A stretch of DNA of 64,000 bases, from assembly GCF_014200675.1 (NCBI RefSeq), contig NZ_JACHCI010000001.1, forward strand, positions 248,001 to 312,000, read 5' to 3'. Positions 34,208 through 45,851 of the stretch are shown here, in pieces; within the stretch, counting starts at the first letter, position 1, and each line of letters begins with the position of its first letter. The stretch comes from Janthinobacterium saanense. GTDB lineage: Bacteria; Pseudomonadota; Gammaproteobacteria; Burkholderiales; Burkholderiaceae_D. The translations under genes and the position numbers were made by a program. The notes beneath the pieces are model-generated. The model did no database searches, had not been told where the DNA came from, and saw nothing but the letters and a program-made list of their open reading frames with translations.

Positions 34208-34747
34208 GTGAGTCTCAATCTGAATGACAAAAAGGCCGTCGTCGCCGAAGTTTCCGCACAAGTAGCAACTGCGCAAACTATCGTCGTGGCCGAATATCGT
34301 GGCATCCAGGTTGGTCACTTGACGCAACTGCGTGCTAAAGCACGTGCCCAAGGCGTGTACCTGCGTGTGTTGAAAAACACATTGGCTCGTCGCTCCGTCG
34401 AAGGCACCCAATTCGCCAGCCTGGCCGATTCCATGACCGGTCCGTTGATCTACTCGATCTCGGCCGATGCCGTTGCAGCAGCTAAAGTCATCGCTGACTT
34501 TGCTAAAACCAACGACAAACTGGTTATCACCGCAGGTAACTACGCCGGCAAATCGCTTGATAAAGCGGCTGTCGTAGCACTGGCGAGTATTCCTTCCCGT
34601 GAAGTCCTCATTTCGCAGCTGTTGGGCGTTATGCTGGCTCCGGTGTCGGGCTTTGCACGTGGTCTGGCTGCTCTGGCAGCGAAAAAAGGCGAAGGCGCCG
34701 CTCCTGCAGAAGAAGCAGCAGTGGAAGAAGCCCCAGCAGCCGCTTAA
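34208..34747 (+). CDS. rplJ: 50S ribosomal protein L10
   Basis: 179 residues with GTG start, [25 protein letters not shown] ends at 34201, which gives the GTG at 34208 ideal spacing; a TTG at 34202 in the same frame directly touches the SD and can be excluded. [18 protein letters not shown] and [12 protein letters not shown] are typical. The Ala/Glu-rich end ([12 protein letters not shown]) is variable in the family. L10 anchors the L7/L12 dimers on the stalk. Confidence 0.97.
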   Translation: MSLNLNDKKAVVAEVSAQVATAQTIVVAEYRGIQVGHLTQLRAKARAQGVYLRVLKNTLARRSVEGTQFASLADSMTGPLIYSISADAVAAAKVIADFAKTNDKLVITAGNYAGKSLDKAAVVALASIPSREVLISQLLGVMLAPVSGFARGLAALAAKKGEGAAPAEEAAVEEAPAAA

Positions 34748-34814
34748 TCGCGCGCGCTTTTTTCTCTCAGTACCAATCTGATGTAACTAACGTAATAAAT
34801 TTAGGAGTTTCAAA

Positions 34815-35186
34815 ATGGCAATTAGCAAAGACGATATCCTGGAAGCAGTTAGCGCCATGTCCGTAATGGACCTGAACGACCTGGTTAAAGCATTCGAAGA
34901 AAAATTCGGCGTGTCCGCAGCAGCGATGGCTTCGGCCGGTCCTGCAGCAGGCCCAGCAGCAGCTGCTGAAGAGCAAACCGAGTTCAACGTTATCCTGGAC
35001 ACTTTCGGCGCAAACAAAGTTGGCGTTATTAAAGCAGTTCGCGAAATCACCGGCCTGGGCTTGAAAGAAGCTAAAGACCTGGTCGATGGCGCACCAAAAA
35101 CTGTGAAAGAAGCAGTGTCGAAAGCTGACGCTGAAGCAGCACAGAAGAAACTGGTAGAAGCCGGCGCAACCGCTTCGATCAAGTAA
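34815..35186 (+). CDS. rplL: 50S ribosomal protein L7/L12
   Basis: 123 residues. N-terminal dimerisation domain ([20 protein letters not shown]), an Ala/Gly/Pro-rich hinge ([15 protein letters not shown]), and the C-terminal factor-binding domain ([39 protein letters not shown]). TTTAGGAG precedes the ATG. Confidence 0.98.
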   Translation: MAISKDDILEAVSAMSVMDLNDLVKAFEEKFGVSAAAMASAGPAAGPAAAAEEQTEFNVILDTFGANKVGVIKAVREITGLGLKEAKDLVDGAPKTVKEAVSKADAEAAQKKLVEAGATASIK

Positions 35187-35213
35187 TATCTGTACTGGCG
35201 TCAGTTAGCGCCC

Positions 35214-35265
35214 GAGCCAAAGTCTGAGATTTCCCCTTGCAAGGGGGGAAATCCGACTTTGGCTC
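35214..35265 (+). promoter_or_regulatory. Large hairpin between rplL and rpoB (attenuator/processing site)
   Basis: GAGCCAAAGTC (35214-35224) pairs perfectly with GACTTTGGCTC (35255-35265). After a small TGA/C bulge, GATTTCCCC pairs with GGGGAAATC. The tail CTTTGTCGTC is a poor T-run, so read-through into rpoB is expected. In E. coli an attenuator and an RNase III site lie at the same place. The remaining 35187-35449 holds no gene. Confidence 0.75.
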
Positions 35266-35449
35266 CTTTGTCGTCTGCATTGTATTTGTAATGTATTCGT
35301 AGTTTATTTGTAGCAATATCTGTCGCAGTTTTGTTCGATTCAAGCCGGAAAGCAGAGCCTTGAGGTTTCGTCTGTGTCACACGCAGCGTTGCAAATGAAC
35401 ACTTGCAAAACCTGAATTTTCTATCCTTTCTGTCACTCACGGAGTGTCC

Positions 35450-38400
35450 ATGCACTACTCATTTACTGAGAAGAAACGCATTCGCAAATCATTCGCGAAG
35501 CGCGCCAACGTTCACCACGTTCCGTTCCTGCTGGCGACCCAGCTCGAGTCTTATCATAGCTTCTTGCAAGAGGACATAGCACCGTCCGGCCGCAAGAACG
35601 ATGGCCTGCAGTCGGCCTTCACTTCGATTTTCCCTATCGTTTCGCACAATGGTTTTGCGCGTCTCGAATTCTTGTCGTACGTTCTGGGCGATCCTGCCTT
35701 TGACGTCAAAGAATGCCAACAACGTGGCCTGACGTTTGCCTCGCCGCTGCGCGCGAAAGTGCGTCTGGTGATCCTGGACAAGGAATCGCCAACCAAGCCA
35801 GTCGTCAAGGAAATGAAAGAACAAGAAGTCTACATGGGCGAATTGCCGCTCATGACGACTACCGGTTCCTTCGTGATCAACGGCACTGAGCGTGTGATCG
35901 TTTCCCAGTTGCACCGTTCGCCTGGCGTGTTCTTCGAGCATGACCGCGGCAAGACTCACTCGTCCGGTAAACTGCTGTTCTCGGCACGTATCATTCCTTA
36001 CCGTGGTTCGTGGCTGGACTTCGAGTTCGACCCGAAAGACATCCTGTTCTTCCGCGTCGACCGCCGCCGCAAGATGCCAGTGACGATTTTGCTCAAAGCA
36101 ATCGGCATGTCGCATGAACAGATCCTGGCCAATTTCTTTGTCTTCGACAATTTCAACCTGCGCTCCGAAGGCGCGGAAATGGAATTCGTCGCCGAGCGTC
36201 TGCGCGGTGAAGTGGCGCGTTTTGACATCGTCGACAAGTCGGGCAAGACCCTGGTGCTGAAAGACAAGCGTATCAACGCCAAGCACGTGCGTGATATCGA
36301 ATCGGCTGGCATCAAACATATTTCCGTACCGGAAGACTACCTGCTGGGCCGCGTATTGGCGAAGAATATCGTCGATGGCGACACCGGTGAAGTCGTAGCA
36401 AACGCGAACGATGAGCTGACCGAAGACTTGCTGGGCCGTCTGCGCGATGCCAACGTGTCCGAAATCCAGACCTTGTACACCAACGACCTGGATCAGGGCG
36501 CCTACATCTCGCAAACCCTGCGTATCGACGACACCGCTGACCAGATGGCAGCGAAAGTGGCGATCTACCGCATGATGCGTCCAGGCGAACCGCCAACCGA
36601 AGATTCGGTGGAAGCGCTGTTCAATGGCCTGTTCTACAACTCGGACCGCTACGACCTGTCGGCCGTGGGCCGCATGAAGTTCAACCGCCGTATCGGCCGT
36701 GATGAACTGACCGGCGCCATGACGCTGTCGAACGAAGACGTGCTGGCCGTGATCAAGATCCTGGTGGAACTGCGCAATGGCCGCGGCGAAGTCGACGATA
36801 TCGATCACTTGGGTAACCGTCGCGTACGTTGCGTGGGCGAACTGGCTGAGAACCAATTCCGTGCCGGTCTGGTACGGGTTGAGCGCGCCGTCAAGGAACG
36901 TCTGGGCCAGGCCGAAGCCGACAACCTGATGCCGCATGACCTGATCAACTCGAAGCCGATTTCGGCTGCCATCCGCGAGTTCTTCGGTTCGTCCCAGCTG
37001 TCGCAGTTTATGGACCAAACCAATCCTCTGTCGGAAATTACCCACAAGCGCCGCGTATCGGCTCTGGGACCCGGCGGTCTGACACGCGAACGCGCTGGCT
37101 TTGAAGTGCGCGACGTGCATCCGACCCACTACGGCCGCGTCTGCCCGATCGAGACACCGGAAGGTCCGAACATTGGTCTGATCAACTCGCTGGCTCTGTA
37201 CGCCCGCCTGAATGAATACGGCTTCCTGGAAACCCCCTACCGCAAGGTAGAAGGCTCCAAGATCACCGATCAGATCGATTACCTGTCCGCCATCGAAGAA
37301 GGCCGCTACATCATCGCCCAGGCGAATGCGACCATCAGCGATGAAGGCACTTTGTCCGATGAACTGGTCTCGGCCCGTGAAGCCGGCGAAACCATCCTGG
37401 TATCCCCAGAGCGCATCCAGTACATGGACGTTGCGCCGGGCCAGATCGTTTCCGTCGCTGCCTCGCTGATTCCCTTCCTCGAACACGATGATGCGAACCG
37501 TGCATTGATGGGCGCCAACATGCAACGCCAGGCTGTGCCTTGCTTGCGTCCTGAAAAAGCGCTGGTCGGTACCGGTATCGAACGCACTGTTGCGGTCGAC
37601 TCGGGCACCACCGTACAAGCATTGCGTGGCGGTATCGTTGATTACATCGATGCAGGCCGTGTGGTGATTCGCGTGAACGATGAAGAAGCACTGGCTGGTG
37701 AAGTCGGCGTCGACATCTACAACCTGATCAAGTACACCCGTTCGAACCAGAACACCAACATCAACCAGCGTCCTATCGTGCAAGTGGGCGACCGTGTTGC
37801 GAAGCGCGACGTGATCGCCGATGGCGCATCGACCGACCTGGGTGAATTGGCTCTGGGCCAGAACATGACCGTGGCGTTTATGCCATGGAATGGTCTGAAC
37901 TTCGAAGATTCGATCCTGATCTCGGAAAACGTCGTGAAAGACGACCGCTACACCTCGATTCACATCGAAGAGTTGTCGGTGGTTGCACGCGATACCAAAC
38001 TGGGCGCGGAAGAAATCACCCGCGACATCTCGAACCTGGCTGAAAATCAGCTGGCACGTCTGGATGAGTCCGGTATCGTCTACATCGGCGCTGAAGTACA
38101 AGCCGGCGACACCCTGGTTGGTAAAGTAACGCCTAAAGGCGAAACCCAGCTGACCCCGGAAGAGAAGCTGCTGCGCGCGATTTTCGGCGAAAAAGCCTCG
38201 GACGTGAAAGACACCTCGCTGCGCGTGCCTTCGGGCATGATCGGTACCGTGATCGACGTACAAGTCTTCACCCGTGAAGGCATCGTGCGCGACAAACGTG
38301 CCCAGCAAATTATCGATGACGAACTGAAACGCTTCCGTCTGGATTTGAACGATCAGATGCGTATCGTTGAAGGCGATGCCTTCCAGCGTCTGGAAAAAAT

Positions 38401-39556
38401 GCTGATCGGCAAAGTTGTCAACGGCGGCCCTAAAAAGCTGGCCAAAGGCGCCAAGATCACCAAGGACTACCTGGCCGATCTGGACAAATACCACTGGTTC
38501 GACATCCGCCCTGCGGACGACGATGCAGCGGTAGCGCTGGAAGCGATTAAGGAATCGATCAACGAGAAGCGTCACCAGTTCGATCTGGCCTTCGAAGAGA
38601 AGCGCAAGAAACTGACGCAAGGCGATGAGCTGCAACCAGGCGTGCAAAAAATGGTCAAGGTTTACCTGGCCGTGAAACGCCGCCTGCAGTCGGGCGACAA
38701 GATGGCAGGTCGCCACGGTAACAAGGGTGTGGTTTCCCGTATTGTTCCTGTGGAAGACATGCCATACATGGCCGACGGCACGCCAGCTGACGTGGTGCTG
38801 AACCCCTTGGGCGTTCCTTCGCGGATGAACGTTGGTCAGATTCTCGAGACGCACTTGGGCTGGGCTGCCAAGGGTCTGGGTATCCGCATCGGCGAAATGC
38901 TGAAGGCGCAAACCAAGGTCGAGCAAGTGCGCAAGTATTTGACCACGATCTACAACGACAACGGCCGTGCCGAAGAGCTGGATCAGTTCGACGACGAAGA
39001 GATCATGAAGCTGGCGGAAAACCTGAAAAAAGGTGTTCCATTCGCTACCCCAGTGTTTGACGGCGCGAACGAAGCCGAGATCCGCCGCATGCTGGACCTG
39101 GCGTATCCGGACGACATCGCCAAGAACCTGGGCATGACCGCTTCGAAAAACCAGGTGACCATGTATGACGGTCGCACCGGTGAAGCGTTCGAGCGCAAGG
39201 TCACTGTCGGCGTGATGCACATGCTGAAACTGCATCACTTGGTTGATGACAAGATGCATGCACGTTCGACCGGTCCTTACTCGCTGGTAACGCAACAGCC
39301 GCTGGGTGGTAAAGCCCAGTTCGGTGGTCAGCGCTTCGGTGAGATGGAAGTGTGGGCACTGGAAGCGTACGGCGCGTCGTATGTCTTGCAAGAGATGTTG
39401 ACCGTCAAGTCCGATGACGTGAATGGCCGTACCAAAGTGTACGAGAACCTGGTCAAAGGCGACCACGTGATCGACGCCGGCATGCCTGAGTCGTTCAACG
39501 TGCTGGTCAAGGAAATCCGTTCGCTGGGTATCGATATCGACCTCGAACGCAACTAA
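35450..39556 (+). CDS. rpoB: DNA-directed RNA polymerase beta subunit
   Basis: 1368 residues. ATG 35450 ([15 protein letters not shown]) has GGAG 5 bases upstream; an in-frame GTG at 35444 overlaps that SD and is rejected. The rifampicin region [20 protein letters not shown] and [14 protein letters not shown] keeps the sensitive residues Asp522, His532 and Ser537 (E. coli 516, 526, 531). The end, [17 protein letters not shown], is as usual for betaproteobacteria. It pairs with rpoC, 122 bp downstream. Confidence 0.99.
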   Translation: MHYSFTEKKRIRKSFAKRANVHHVPFLLATQLESYHSFLQEDIAPSGRKNDGLQSAFTSIFPIVSHNGFARLEFLSYVLGDPAFDVKECQQRGLTFASPLRAKVRLVILDKESPTKPVVKEMKEQEVYMGELPLMTTTGSFVINGTERVIVSQLHRSPGVFFEHDRGKTHSSGKLLFSARIIPYRGSWLDFEFDPKDILFFRVDRRRKMPVTILLKAIGMSHEQILANFFVFDNFNLRSEGAEMEFVAERLRGEVARFDIVDKSGKTLVLKDKRINAKHVRDIESAGIKHISVPEDYLLGRVLAKNIVDGDTGEVVANANDELTEDLLGRLRDANVSEIQTLYTNDLDQGAYISQTLRIDDTADQMAAKVAIYRMMRPGEPPTEDSVEALFNGLFYNSDRYDLSAVGRMKFNRRIGRDELTGAMTLSNEDVLAVIKILVELRNGRGEVDDIDHLGNRRVRCVGELAENQFRAGLVRVERAVKERLGQAEADNLMPHDLINSKPISAAIREFFGSSQLSQFMDQTNPLSEITHKRRVSALGPGGLTRERAGFEVRDVHPTHYGRVCPIETPEGPNIGLINSLALYARLNEYGFLETPYRKVEGSKITDQIDYLSAIEEGRYIIAQANATISDEGTLSDELVSAREAGETILVSPERIQYMDVAPGQIVSVAASLIPFLEHDDANRALMGANMQRQAVPCLRPEKALVGTGIERTVAVDSGTTVQALRGGIVDYIDAGRVVIRVNDEEALAGEVGVDIYNLIKYTRSNQNTNINQRPIVQVGDRVAKRDVIADGASTDLGELALGQNMTVAFMPWNGLNFEDSILISENVVKDDRYTSIHIEELSVVARDTKLGAEEITRDISNLAENQLARLDESGIVYIGAEVQAGDTLVGKVTPKGETQLTPEEKLLRAIFGEKASDVKDTSLRVPSGMIGTVIDVQVFTREGIVRDKRAQQIIDDELKRFRLDLNDQMRIVEGDAFQRLEKMLIGKVVNGGPKKLAKGAKITKDYLADLDKYHWFDIRPADDDAAVALEAIKESINEKRHQFDLAFEEKRKKLTQGDELQPGVQKMVKVYLAVKRRLQSGDKMAGRHGNKGVVSRIVPVEDMPYMADGTPADVVLNPLGVPSRMNVGQILETHLGWAAKGLGIRIGEMLKAQTKVEQVRKYLTTIYNDNGRAEELDQFDDEEIMKLAENLKKGVPFATPVFDGANEAEIRRMLDLAYPDDIAKNLGMTASKNQVTMYDGRTGEAFERKVTVGVMHMLKLHHLVDDKMHARSTGPYSLVTQQPLGGKAQFGGQRFGEMEVWALEAYGASYVLQEMLTVKSDDVNGRTKVYENLVKGDHVIDAGMPESFNVLVKEIRSLGIDIDLERN

Positions 39557-39678
39557 AAGACAGGCTTATTGACCCAATAAGCGTCATTTGGTTTGGGAAA
39601 CACAAAGCCCGGCTGGGAAACCATGCCGGGCAATGTAGTCTCAGGAATATAGAAATTTAATCACCTCTGGAGTGATAC

Positions 39679-42600
39679 ATGAAAGCACTGCTCGATCTAT
39701 TCAAGCAAGTACAGACTAACGAGACCTTCGATGCAATCAAGATCGGTCTCGCTTCGCCTGAGAAAATCCGTTCGTGGTCCTACGGCGAAGTCAAGAAGCC
39801 GGAAACCATCAACTATCGTACCTTCAAGCCTGAGCGCGATGGTCTGTTCTGCGCCAAGATCTTTGGCCCGATCAAAGACTACGAATGCCTGTGCGGTAAA
39901 TACAAGCGTTTGAAACACCGCGGCGTGATCTGCGAAAAGTGCGGCGTTGAAGTCACGCTGGCCAAAGTGCGCCGTGAGCGCATGGGCCACATCGAACTGG
40001 CCTCGCCAACCGCGCACATCTGGTTCCTGAAATCCCTGCCATCGCGCCTGGGTATGGTGCTGGACATGACCCTGCGGGACATCGAACGCGTGTTGTACTT
40101 TGAAGCATATGTCGTGACCGATCCAGGCATGACCCCGCTGAAAAAGTGCCAGATCATGTCGGAAGACGACTACGCCGCCAAGTACGAAGAGTACGGCGAC
40201 GACTTCACCGCCTTCATGGGCGCCGAAGGTATCCGTGAACTGCTGCGCTCGATCGACATCCACCGCGATGCCGAAACCCTGCGCGTGGAACTGAAGGAAT
40301 CGAAATCCGAAGCCAAGATCAAGAAATACGCCAAGCGCCTGAAAGTGCTCGAGGCATTCCAGCGTTCGGGCATCAAGCCTGACTGGATGATCATGGAAGT
40401 GCTGCCAGTGCTGCCGCCGGAACTGCGTCCGCTGGTACCGCTGGATGGTGGCCGTTTCGCGACCTCGGATCTGAACGATCTGTATCGCCGCGTCATCAAC
40501 CGTAACAACCGTCTGAAACGCCTGATGGAGCTGCGCGCTCCAGAGATCATCACGCGCAACGAAAAGCGCATGCTGCAAGAAGCAGTCGATTCGCTGCTGG
40601 ACAACGGCCGTCGCGGTAAAGCGATGACCGGCGCCAACAAGCGTCCGCTGAAGTCGCTCGCTGAGATGATCAAGGGTAAAGGCGGCCGTTTCCGTCAAAA
40701 CTTGCTGGGCAAACGCGTCGATTACTCCGGTCGTTCGGTCATCGTGGTGGGCCCGCAATTGAAACTGCATCAGTGCGGCTTGCCGAAACTGATGGCGCTG
40801 GAACTGTTCAAACCATTCATTTTCAATAAACTGGAACTGATGGGCCTGGCAACCACGATCAAGGCCGCCAAGAAGCTGGTCGAGATTCAAGAGCCGGTCG
40901 TATGGGACATCCTGGAAGACGTGATCCGTGAACATCCGATCATGTTGAACCGCGCACCTACCTTGCATCGTCTGGGTATCCAGGCTTTCGAGCCAGTGCT
41001 GATTGAAGGCAAGGCCATCCAGTTGCACCCACTCGTCTGCGCGGCATTCAATGCCGACTTTGACGGTGACCAAATGGCGGTCCACGTTCCTCTGTCGATC
41101 GAAGCACAGATGGAAGCACGTACCCTGATGCTGGCATCGAACAATATTTTGTTCCCATCGAACGGCGAACCGTCGATCGTGCCATCGCAGGATATCGTGC
41201 TGGGTCTGTACTACGCGACCCGCGAAGCGATCAATGCGAAGAACGAAGGGATGCTGTTCCCTGACGTCTCCGAAGTGATACGCGCCTACGATAACAAGGA
41301 AGTCGAACTGACGACCCGCGTGACCGTGCGTATTACCGAATACCCGAAAAACGCTGAAACCGGCGAATTCGAAAAAACCATCACCCGCTACGAAACGACG
41401 ATCGGCCGTGCGATCCTGTCGGAAATTCTGCCTAAAGGCTTGCCGTTCTCCGTATTGAACCGCGCGCTGAAAAAGAAAGAAATTTCCAAGCTGATCAACA
41501 CCTCGTTCCGCAAGTGCGGCCTGCGCGCAACTGTTGTGTTCGCAGACAAACTGATGCAATCGGGCTTCCGCCTGGCGACGCGCGCAGGTATTTCGATCTG
41601 CGTCGACGACATGCTGGTACCGCCTCAAAAAGTGACCCTGATCGCGACGGCCGAATCGGAAGTCAAGCAGATCGAACAGCAATACGCTTCGGGTCTGGTG
41701 ACCGCCGGCGAACGTTACAACAAGGTCGTCGACATCTGGGGCAAAACCTCGGACGAAGTCGGCAAGGCCATGATGGACCAGCTGAAAGTCGAAGACGTGA
41801 TCCGCCGCGACGGCACCAAGTCGACGCAAGAATCGTTCAACGCCATTTACATGATGGCCGACTCCGGCGCGCGCGGTTCCGCAGCCCAGATTCGTCAGTT
41901 GGCCGGTATGCGTGGTCTGATGGCGAAACCGGATGGCTCGATTATCGAAACGCCGATTACCGCGAACTTCCGCGAAGGTCTGAACGTTTTGCAGTACTTC
42001 ATTTCGACTCACGGCGCTCGTAAAGGTCTGGCCGATACGGCGCTGAAAACGGCTAACTCCGGTTACCTGACACGTCGTCTGGTTGACGTGACGCAAGATC
42101 TGGTGGTGATCGAGGACGATTGCGGCACCATGAACGGCGCCGTCATGAAAGCGCTGGTTGAAGGCGGTGAAGTCATCGAACCATTGCGTGACCGTATCCT
42201 CGGCCGCGTGACGGTGCATGATGTCGTCAACCCTGAAACCCAGGAAACGCTGTACGAAGCCGGCACCTTGATGGACGAAGACATGGTCGAAGAGATCGAA
42301 CGTCTGTCGATCGACGAAGTCAAGGTACGCACGCCACTGACTTGCGACACGCGCTTCGGCCTGTGCGCCAAGTGCTATGGTCGCGACCTGGGCCGCGGCA
42401 TGCTGGTCAACGCCGGCGAAGCCGTCGGTGTGGTGGCAGCGCAGTCGATTGGTGAGCCTGGTACCCAGCTGACCATGCGTACCTTCCACATTGGTGGTGC
42501 GGCATCGCGTGCAGCAGTGGCATCGTCGGTAGAAGCGAAGTCGAACGGTACCATCCGCTTCACGGCAACCATGCGTTACGTGACGAATGGCAAGGGCGCG

Positions 42601-43920
42601 CAAATCGTCATTTCCCGTTCCGGCGAAGTGCTGATTACCGACGACCATGGCCGTGAGCGTGAGCGTCATAAAGTACCGTACGGTGCAACCCTGATCGTCA
42701 AGGACGGTCTGGTCATCAAGGCCGGTACGGCCCTGGCAACGTGGGATCCTTTGACCCGTCCGATCATTACCGAATACGCCGGTCTGGTGCGTTTCGAGAA
42801 CGTCGAAGAAGGCGTCACCGTGGCCCGTCAGGTCGACGAAGTGACCGGTCTGTCCACCCTGGTGGCGATCGATGCGAAACGTCGCGGTTCGCTGACCAAA
42901 ACGCTGCGTCCGCAAGTCAAGCTGATCAACGACGCGAATGAAGAAGTCAAGATCGCCGGCACCGAACATTCGGTGGCGATCGGCTTCCAGGTCGGCGCGC
43001 TGATCATGGTGAAAGACGGCCAGGCGGTATCGGTCGGTGAAGTGCTGGCACGTATTCCTACCGAATCGCAAAAAACGCGCGATATTACCGGTGGTCTGCC
43101 ACGCGTTGCCGAGCTGTTCGAAGCGCGCTCGCCGAAAGATGCCGGTATGCTGGCAGAAGTTACGGGTACGGTTGCGTTCGGTAAAGAAACCAAGGGCAAG
43201 CAGCGTCTGGAAATCACGGACATGGACGGCAACAAGCATGAGTTCTTGATCACCAAGGACAAACAAGTGCTGGTGCATGACGGCCAAGTCGTGAACAAGG
43301 GCGAGATGATCGTGGACGGCCCAGCCGATCCGCAAGACATCCTGCGTCTGCTGGGTATCGAAGCGCTGGCACGTTACATCGTTGACGAAGTGCAAGACGT
43401 GTACCGTCTGCAAGGCGTGAAGATCAATGACAAGCACATCGAAGTGATCGTGCGTCAGATGCTGCGCCGTGTTCAGATCGTCAATGCCGGCGACACCAAC
43501 TACATCGTTGGCGAGCAGGTAGAGCGTTCGGAACTGCTGGACGAGAACGATCGTATGGCGCAAGAGAACAAGATTCCTGCGACCTACGAAAACGTCTTGC
43601 TGGGTATTACCAAGGCATCGTTGTCGACCGATTCGTTCATCTCGGCCGCATCGTTCCAGGAAACCACCCGCGTGCTGACCGAAGCGGCGATCATGGGCAA
43701 GCGCGATGGTCTGCGCGGCTTGAAAGAGAACGTCATCGTCGGCCGTCTGATCCCTGGCGGTACGGGCCTGGCCTTCCACCGCGCACGCAAGGAAAAAGAA
43801 GCGTGGGAAGTGGAAGAACGTCAAGCACTGCTGCTGGCCGAGAAAGCCTCGCTGGCTGGCGAAGCTGCCGAAGCGCTGCAAGATATTGAAATCCAGCAAC
43901 ACCAGGGCGACGAAGCGTAA
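39679..43920 (+). CDS. rpoC: DNA-directed RNA polymerase beta' subunit
   Basis: 1413 residues. The N-terminal zinc site has Cys70, Cys72, Cys85 and Cys88 ([20 protein letters not shown]). The catalytic NADFDGD places Asp460, Asp462 and Asp464 on the active-site Mg, with the same numbering as E. coli. A second cysteine set lies around [17 protein letters not shown] lies before the ATG. It is the last gene of the operon, ended by a strong terminator. Confidence 0.99.
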   Translation: MKALLDLFKQVQTNETFDAIKIGLASPEKIRSWSYGEVKKPETINYRTFKPERDGLFCAKIFGPIKDYECLCGKYKRLKHRGVICEKCGVEVTLAKVRRERMGHIELASPTAHIWFLKSLPSRLGMVLDMTLRDIERVLYFEAYVVTDPGMTPLKKCQIMSEDDYAAKYEEYGDDFTAFMGAEGIRELLRSIDIHRDAETLRVELKESKSEAKIKKYAKRLKVLEAFQRSGIKPDWMIMEVLPVLPPELRPLVPLDGGRFATSDLNDLYRRVINRNNRLKRLMELRAPEIITRNEKRMLQEAVDSLLDNGRRGKAMTGANKRPLKSLAEMIKGKGGRFRQNLLGKRVDYSGRSVIVVGPQLKLHQCGLPKLMALELFKPFIFNKLELMGLATTIKAAKKLVEIQEPVVWDILEDVIREHPIMLNRAPTLHRLGIQAFEPVLIEGKAIQLHPLVCAAFNADFDGDQMAVHVPLSIEAQMEARTLMLASNNILFPSNGEPSIVPSQDIVLGLYYATREAINAKNEGMLFPDVSEVIRAYDNKEVELTTRVTVRITEYPKNAETGEFEKTITRYETTIGRAILSEILPKGLPFSVLNRALKKKEISKLINTSFRKCGLRATVVFADKLMQSGFRLATRAGISICVDDMLVPPQKVTLIATAESEVKQIEQQYASGLVTAGERYNKVVDIWGKTSDEVGKAMMDQLKVEDVIRRDGTKSTQESFNAIYMMADSGARGSAAQIRQLAGMRGLMAKPDGSIIETPITANFREGLNVLQYFISTHGARKGLADTALKTANSGYLTRRLVDVTQDLVVIEDDCGTMNGAVMKALVEGGEVIEPLRDRILGRVTVHDVVNPETQETLYEAGTLMDEDMVEEIERLSIDEVKVRTPLTCDTRFGLCAKCYGRDLGRGMLVNAGEAVGVVAAQSIGEPGTQLTMRTFHIGGAASRAAVASSVEAKSNGTIRFTATMRYVTNGKGAQIVISRSGEVLITDDHGRERERHKVPYGATLIVKDGLVIKAGTALATWDPLTRPIITEYAGLVRFENVEEGVTVARQVDEVTGLSTLVAIDAKRRGSLTKTLRPQVKLINDANEEVKIAGTEHSVAIGFQVGALIMVKDGQAVSVGEVLARIPTESQKTRDITGGLPRVAELFEARSPKDAGMLAEVTGTVAFGKETKGKQRLEITDMDGNKHEFLITKDKQVLVHDGQVVNKGEMIVDGPADPQDILRLLGIEALARYIVDEVQDVYRLQGVKINDKHIEVIVRQMLRRVQIVNAGDTNYIVGEQVERSELLDENDRMAQENKIPATYENVLLGITKASLSTDSFISAASFQETTRVLTEAAIMGKRDGLRGLKENVIVGRLIPGGTGLAFHRARKEKEAWEVEERQALLLAEKASLAGEAAEALQDIEIQQHQGDEA

Positions 43921-43942
43921 TCTGGCTTCTTGCTAACAAAAA

Positions 43943-43977
43943 CGGCACCAGGGAGAAATTCCTGGTGCCGTTTTTTT
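43943..43977 (+). terminator. Strong bidirectional terminator after rpoC
   Basis: CGGCACCAGG-GAGAAATT-CCTGGTGCCG, a perfect 10-bp stem with T7 to the right and an A-run on the left. It serves rpoC and, on the other strand, the convergent pirin gene, whose stop is at 43998. Confidence 0.95.
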
Positions 43978-43997
43978 ATGTCTGATACAAACAAATC

Positions 43998-44840
43998 TCA
44001 AGCCGGGACGACGCCAAAATGTCCTGCACGCAAACGTTCCATCGCCTGGTTCAGCGATGCTATGCTCTCGAACACGAAGGGGCCACGCGTTACCACGGCT
44101 TCGTCGATATGCGCTGCGGCCAGCAGCACGCAATGGACTTCTTCCGTGGTACTCAAGCTGAGCTGGCCTGCCTCCCCGGCGCTGGCGCAGATGGCTTGGC
44201 CAGCCTGCAAGGCAATGCCCGCATCGATATCGAGCGTGCCGCTCACCACGTATATCCACGCATTCCAGCCGGCCGGCAGCGCTACATCGTAGGGCTCGGC
44301 GATGTCTTGCAGCTTGATGTCGAGCATTAAGACAGGTGTGGGCGTGATGGCGGGCGAGACCAGCGGGCCGACCTGGCCTGCCACCACGCGCACGCGGGCA
44401 CCGGCCTTGCCGATGATGGGCATCTGCTTGCCCGGCACGCAAAACGAGTCGGGCGCCAGGTTTTTCAGGCTGGCTGGCAGGTTGACGAAAATCTGCAAGG
44501 CGTGGATATGCGATTCTTCGCCGACAGGCAGTTGCGTATGCAGGATGCCACTGCCGGCCAGTGTCCAGTGCAGGTCGCCCGCGCCGAACTGGCTGCGGTG
44601 TCCCAGGGAATCACGGCTGAGCATTTCCCCACGGCTATCTTCAAACATCAAGGTGACCGCTGAAAAACCCGCATGCGGGTGCACATCGAAGGTCGGCTGC
44701 CACATATGAAAATGGTCGACCATCACGAAGGGCGACATGGCCGCGCCATGGAAGGCGTCATGGCGAAATTGCGCGATGGTGCAGCCGGTGCCGACCGGCA
44801 TGGGCCGCGCCGTGACGATATTGGAAAAACGTAAGCGCAT
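43998..44840 (-). CDS. Pirin-family bicupin protein
   Basis: 280 residues. The first cupin has the pirin metal motif HMWQPTFDVHPHAGFSAVT and LHWTLAGSGILHTQL, holding the His/Glu-type ligands. The second cupin (IPAGWNAWIYVVSGTLDID-like, read as LPAGWNAWIYVVSGTLDID) is weaker. Some pirins are quercetin 2,3-dioxygenases, others bind regulators; no substrate can be inferred here. It is divergent from a LysR gene, with 107 bp between starts, a common arrangement in which LysR controls pirin expression. Confidence 0.9.
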   Translation of the reverse strand: MRLRFSNIVTARPMPVGTGCTIAQFRHDAFHGAAMSPFVMVDHFHMWQPTFDVHPHAGFSAVTLMFEDSRGEMLSRDSLGHRSQFGAGDLHWTLAGSGILHTQLPVGEESHIHALQIFVNLPASLKNLAPDSFCVPGKQMPIIGKAGARVRVVAGQVGPLVSPAITPTPVLMLDIKLQDIAEPYDVALPAGWNAWIYVVSGTLDIDAGIALQAGQAICASAGEAGQLSLSTTEEVHCVLLAAAHIDEAVVTRGPFVFESIASLNQAMERLRAGHFGVVPA

Positions 44841-44947
44841 GCTGTCGACCTCCTGATGAATGATGCGATCAGTGTAGTCAGGCTGCCATGGTGGGGGAAG
44901 ACGGCCAAGCCCGGACAGATTGTTCGGAAATGTGGGAAGATCGAGTC

Positions 44948-45850
44948 ATGCTCAATCTGACTGACGTCTTTTACTTCGTGCAAGTGGTCAACCATGGCGG
45001 CTTTACGGCGGCTGGGCGGGTATTGCATGTGGCCAAGTCCACGCTCAGCGCCAGGGTCCAGCAGCTGGAAAACGACTTGAATGTGCGCCTGTTGAACCGC
45101 AGTACCCGCAAGTTCGGCCTGACCGATGTGGGTAGCGAGTTTTATGGGCAGGCGCAAGTGTTGCTGCACGAAGCGGACCTCACTGAAAATATCGCGCGCC
45201 GCCGTTTGAGCGAGCCTGCCGGCCTCATCCGCATCAGCACTTCCGTGACGGTGGCGCAATTCGCCTTGCGCGATATTCTGCCCGGTTTCATGCGCCGTTT
45301 TCCTGGCATTACCGTGGTGCAGCATGCCAGCGACATCATGGCCGACTTGATCGACGCGGGTTATGACCTGGCAATACGTGGTTACTCGAGTCCACTGCCC
45401 GATTCCTCGCTGGTGCAGCGCAGGCTGAGCGCCGTTTCCTGGAGGCTGTATGCGGCCCCGGCTTATTTGGAACGCCGGGGTCTGCCGTTGCTGCCGCAAG
45501 AATTGTCCAGCCATGAGGTGCTGATCTTCGGGCGTGAAACGCAGCAGCACTGGCAGCTGCATCAAGGGGATGAGGCCGCGCTGGCCGTACCCGTGCAAGC
45601 GCGGTTTGCCAGCAACGATATGGTGGCGCTCAAGCATGCAGCATGTGCCGGGCTGGGTCTGGTGGCCTTGCCTGAATATGTGTGCCGCGAGGAAGAACAG
45701 AGCGGGCGACTGCGGCGCGTGTTGCCGGAATGGCGCGCCGCCGATTCCCATTTGTATGCCGTGTTTCCATTCCGCCAGGGCTTGCTGCCCTCGGTACGGG
45801 CCCTGCTCGATTGCCTGGCCGAGGAAATGCCGGCGGCGATCGCTTCTTGA
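44948..45850 (+). CDS. LysR-family transcriptional regulator
   Basis: 300 residues. The winged HTH is at the N-terminus (FTAAGRVLHVAKSTLSARVQ, 20 residues, then QLENDLNVRLLNRSTRK). The remainder is the effector-binding domain. ATG 44948 (MLNLTDVFYFVQVV) is chosen as the usual LysR N-terminus; an in-frame ATG at 44930 and one at 44888 give atypical extensions. It is divergent from pirin, the probable target, and its stop lies 1 bp from the stop of the convergent GlxA-type gene. Confidence 0.93.
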   Translation: MLNLTDVFYFVQVVNHGGFTAAGRVLHVAKSTLSARVQQLENDLNVRLLNRSTRKFGLTDVGSEFYGQAQVLLHEADLTENIARRRLSEPAGLIRISTSVTVAQFALRDILPGFMRRFPGITVVQHASDIMADLIDAGYDLAIRGYSSPLPDSSLVQRRLSAVSWRLYAAPAYLERRGLPLLPQELSSHEVLIFGRETQQHWQLHQGDEAALAVPVQARFASNDMVALKHAACAGLGLVALPEYVCREEEQSGRLRRVLPEWRAADSHLYAVFPFRQGLLPSVRALLDCLAEEMPAAIAS

Positions 45851-45851
45851 G

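Noticed and set aside
35489..39466. 1325-codon reverse-strand frame across rpoB (and a 1401-codon one across rpoC)
   Set aside because: Both are antisense shadows of highly constrained genes with GC-skewed third positions; no start signal or recognisable domain.
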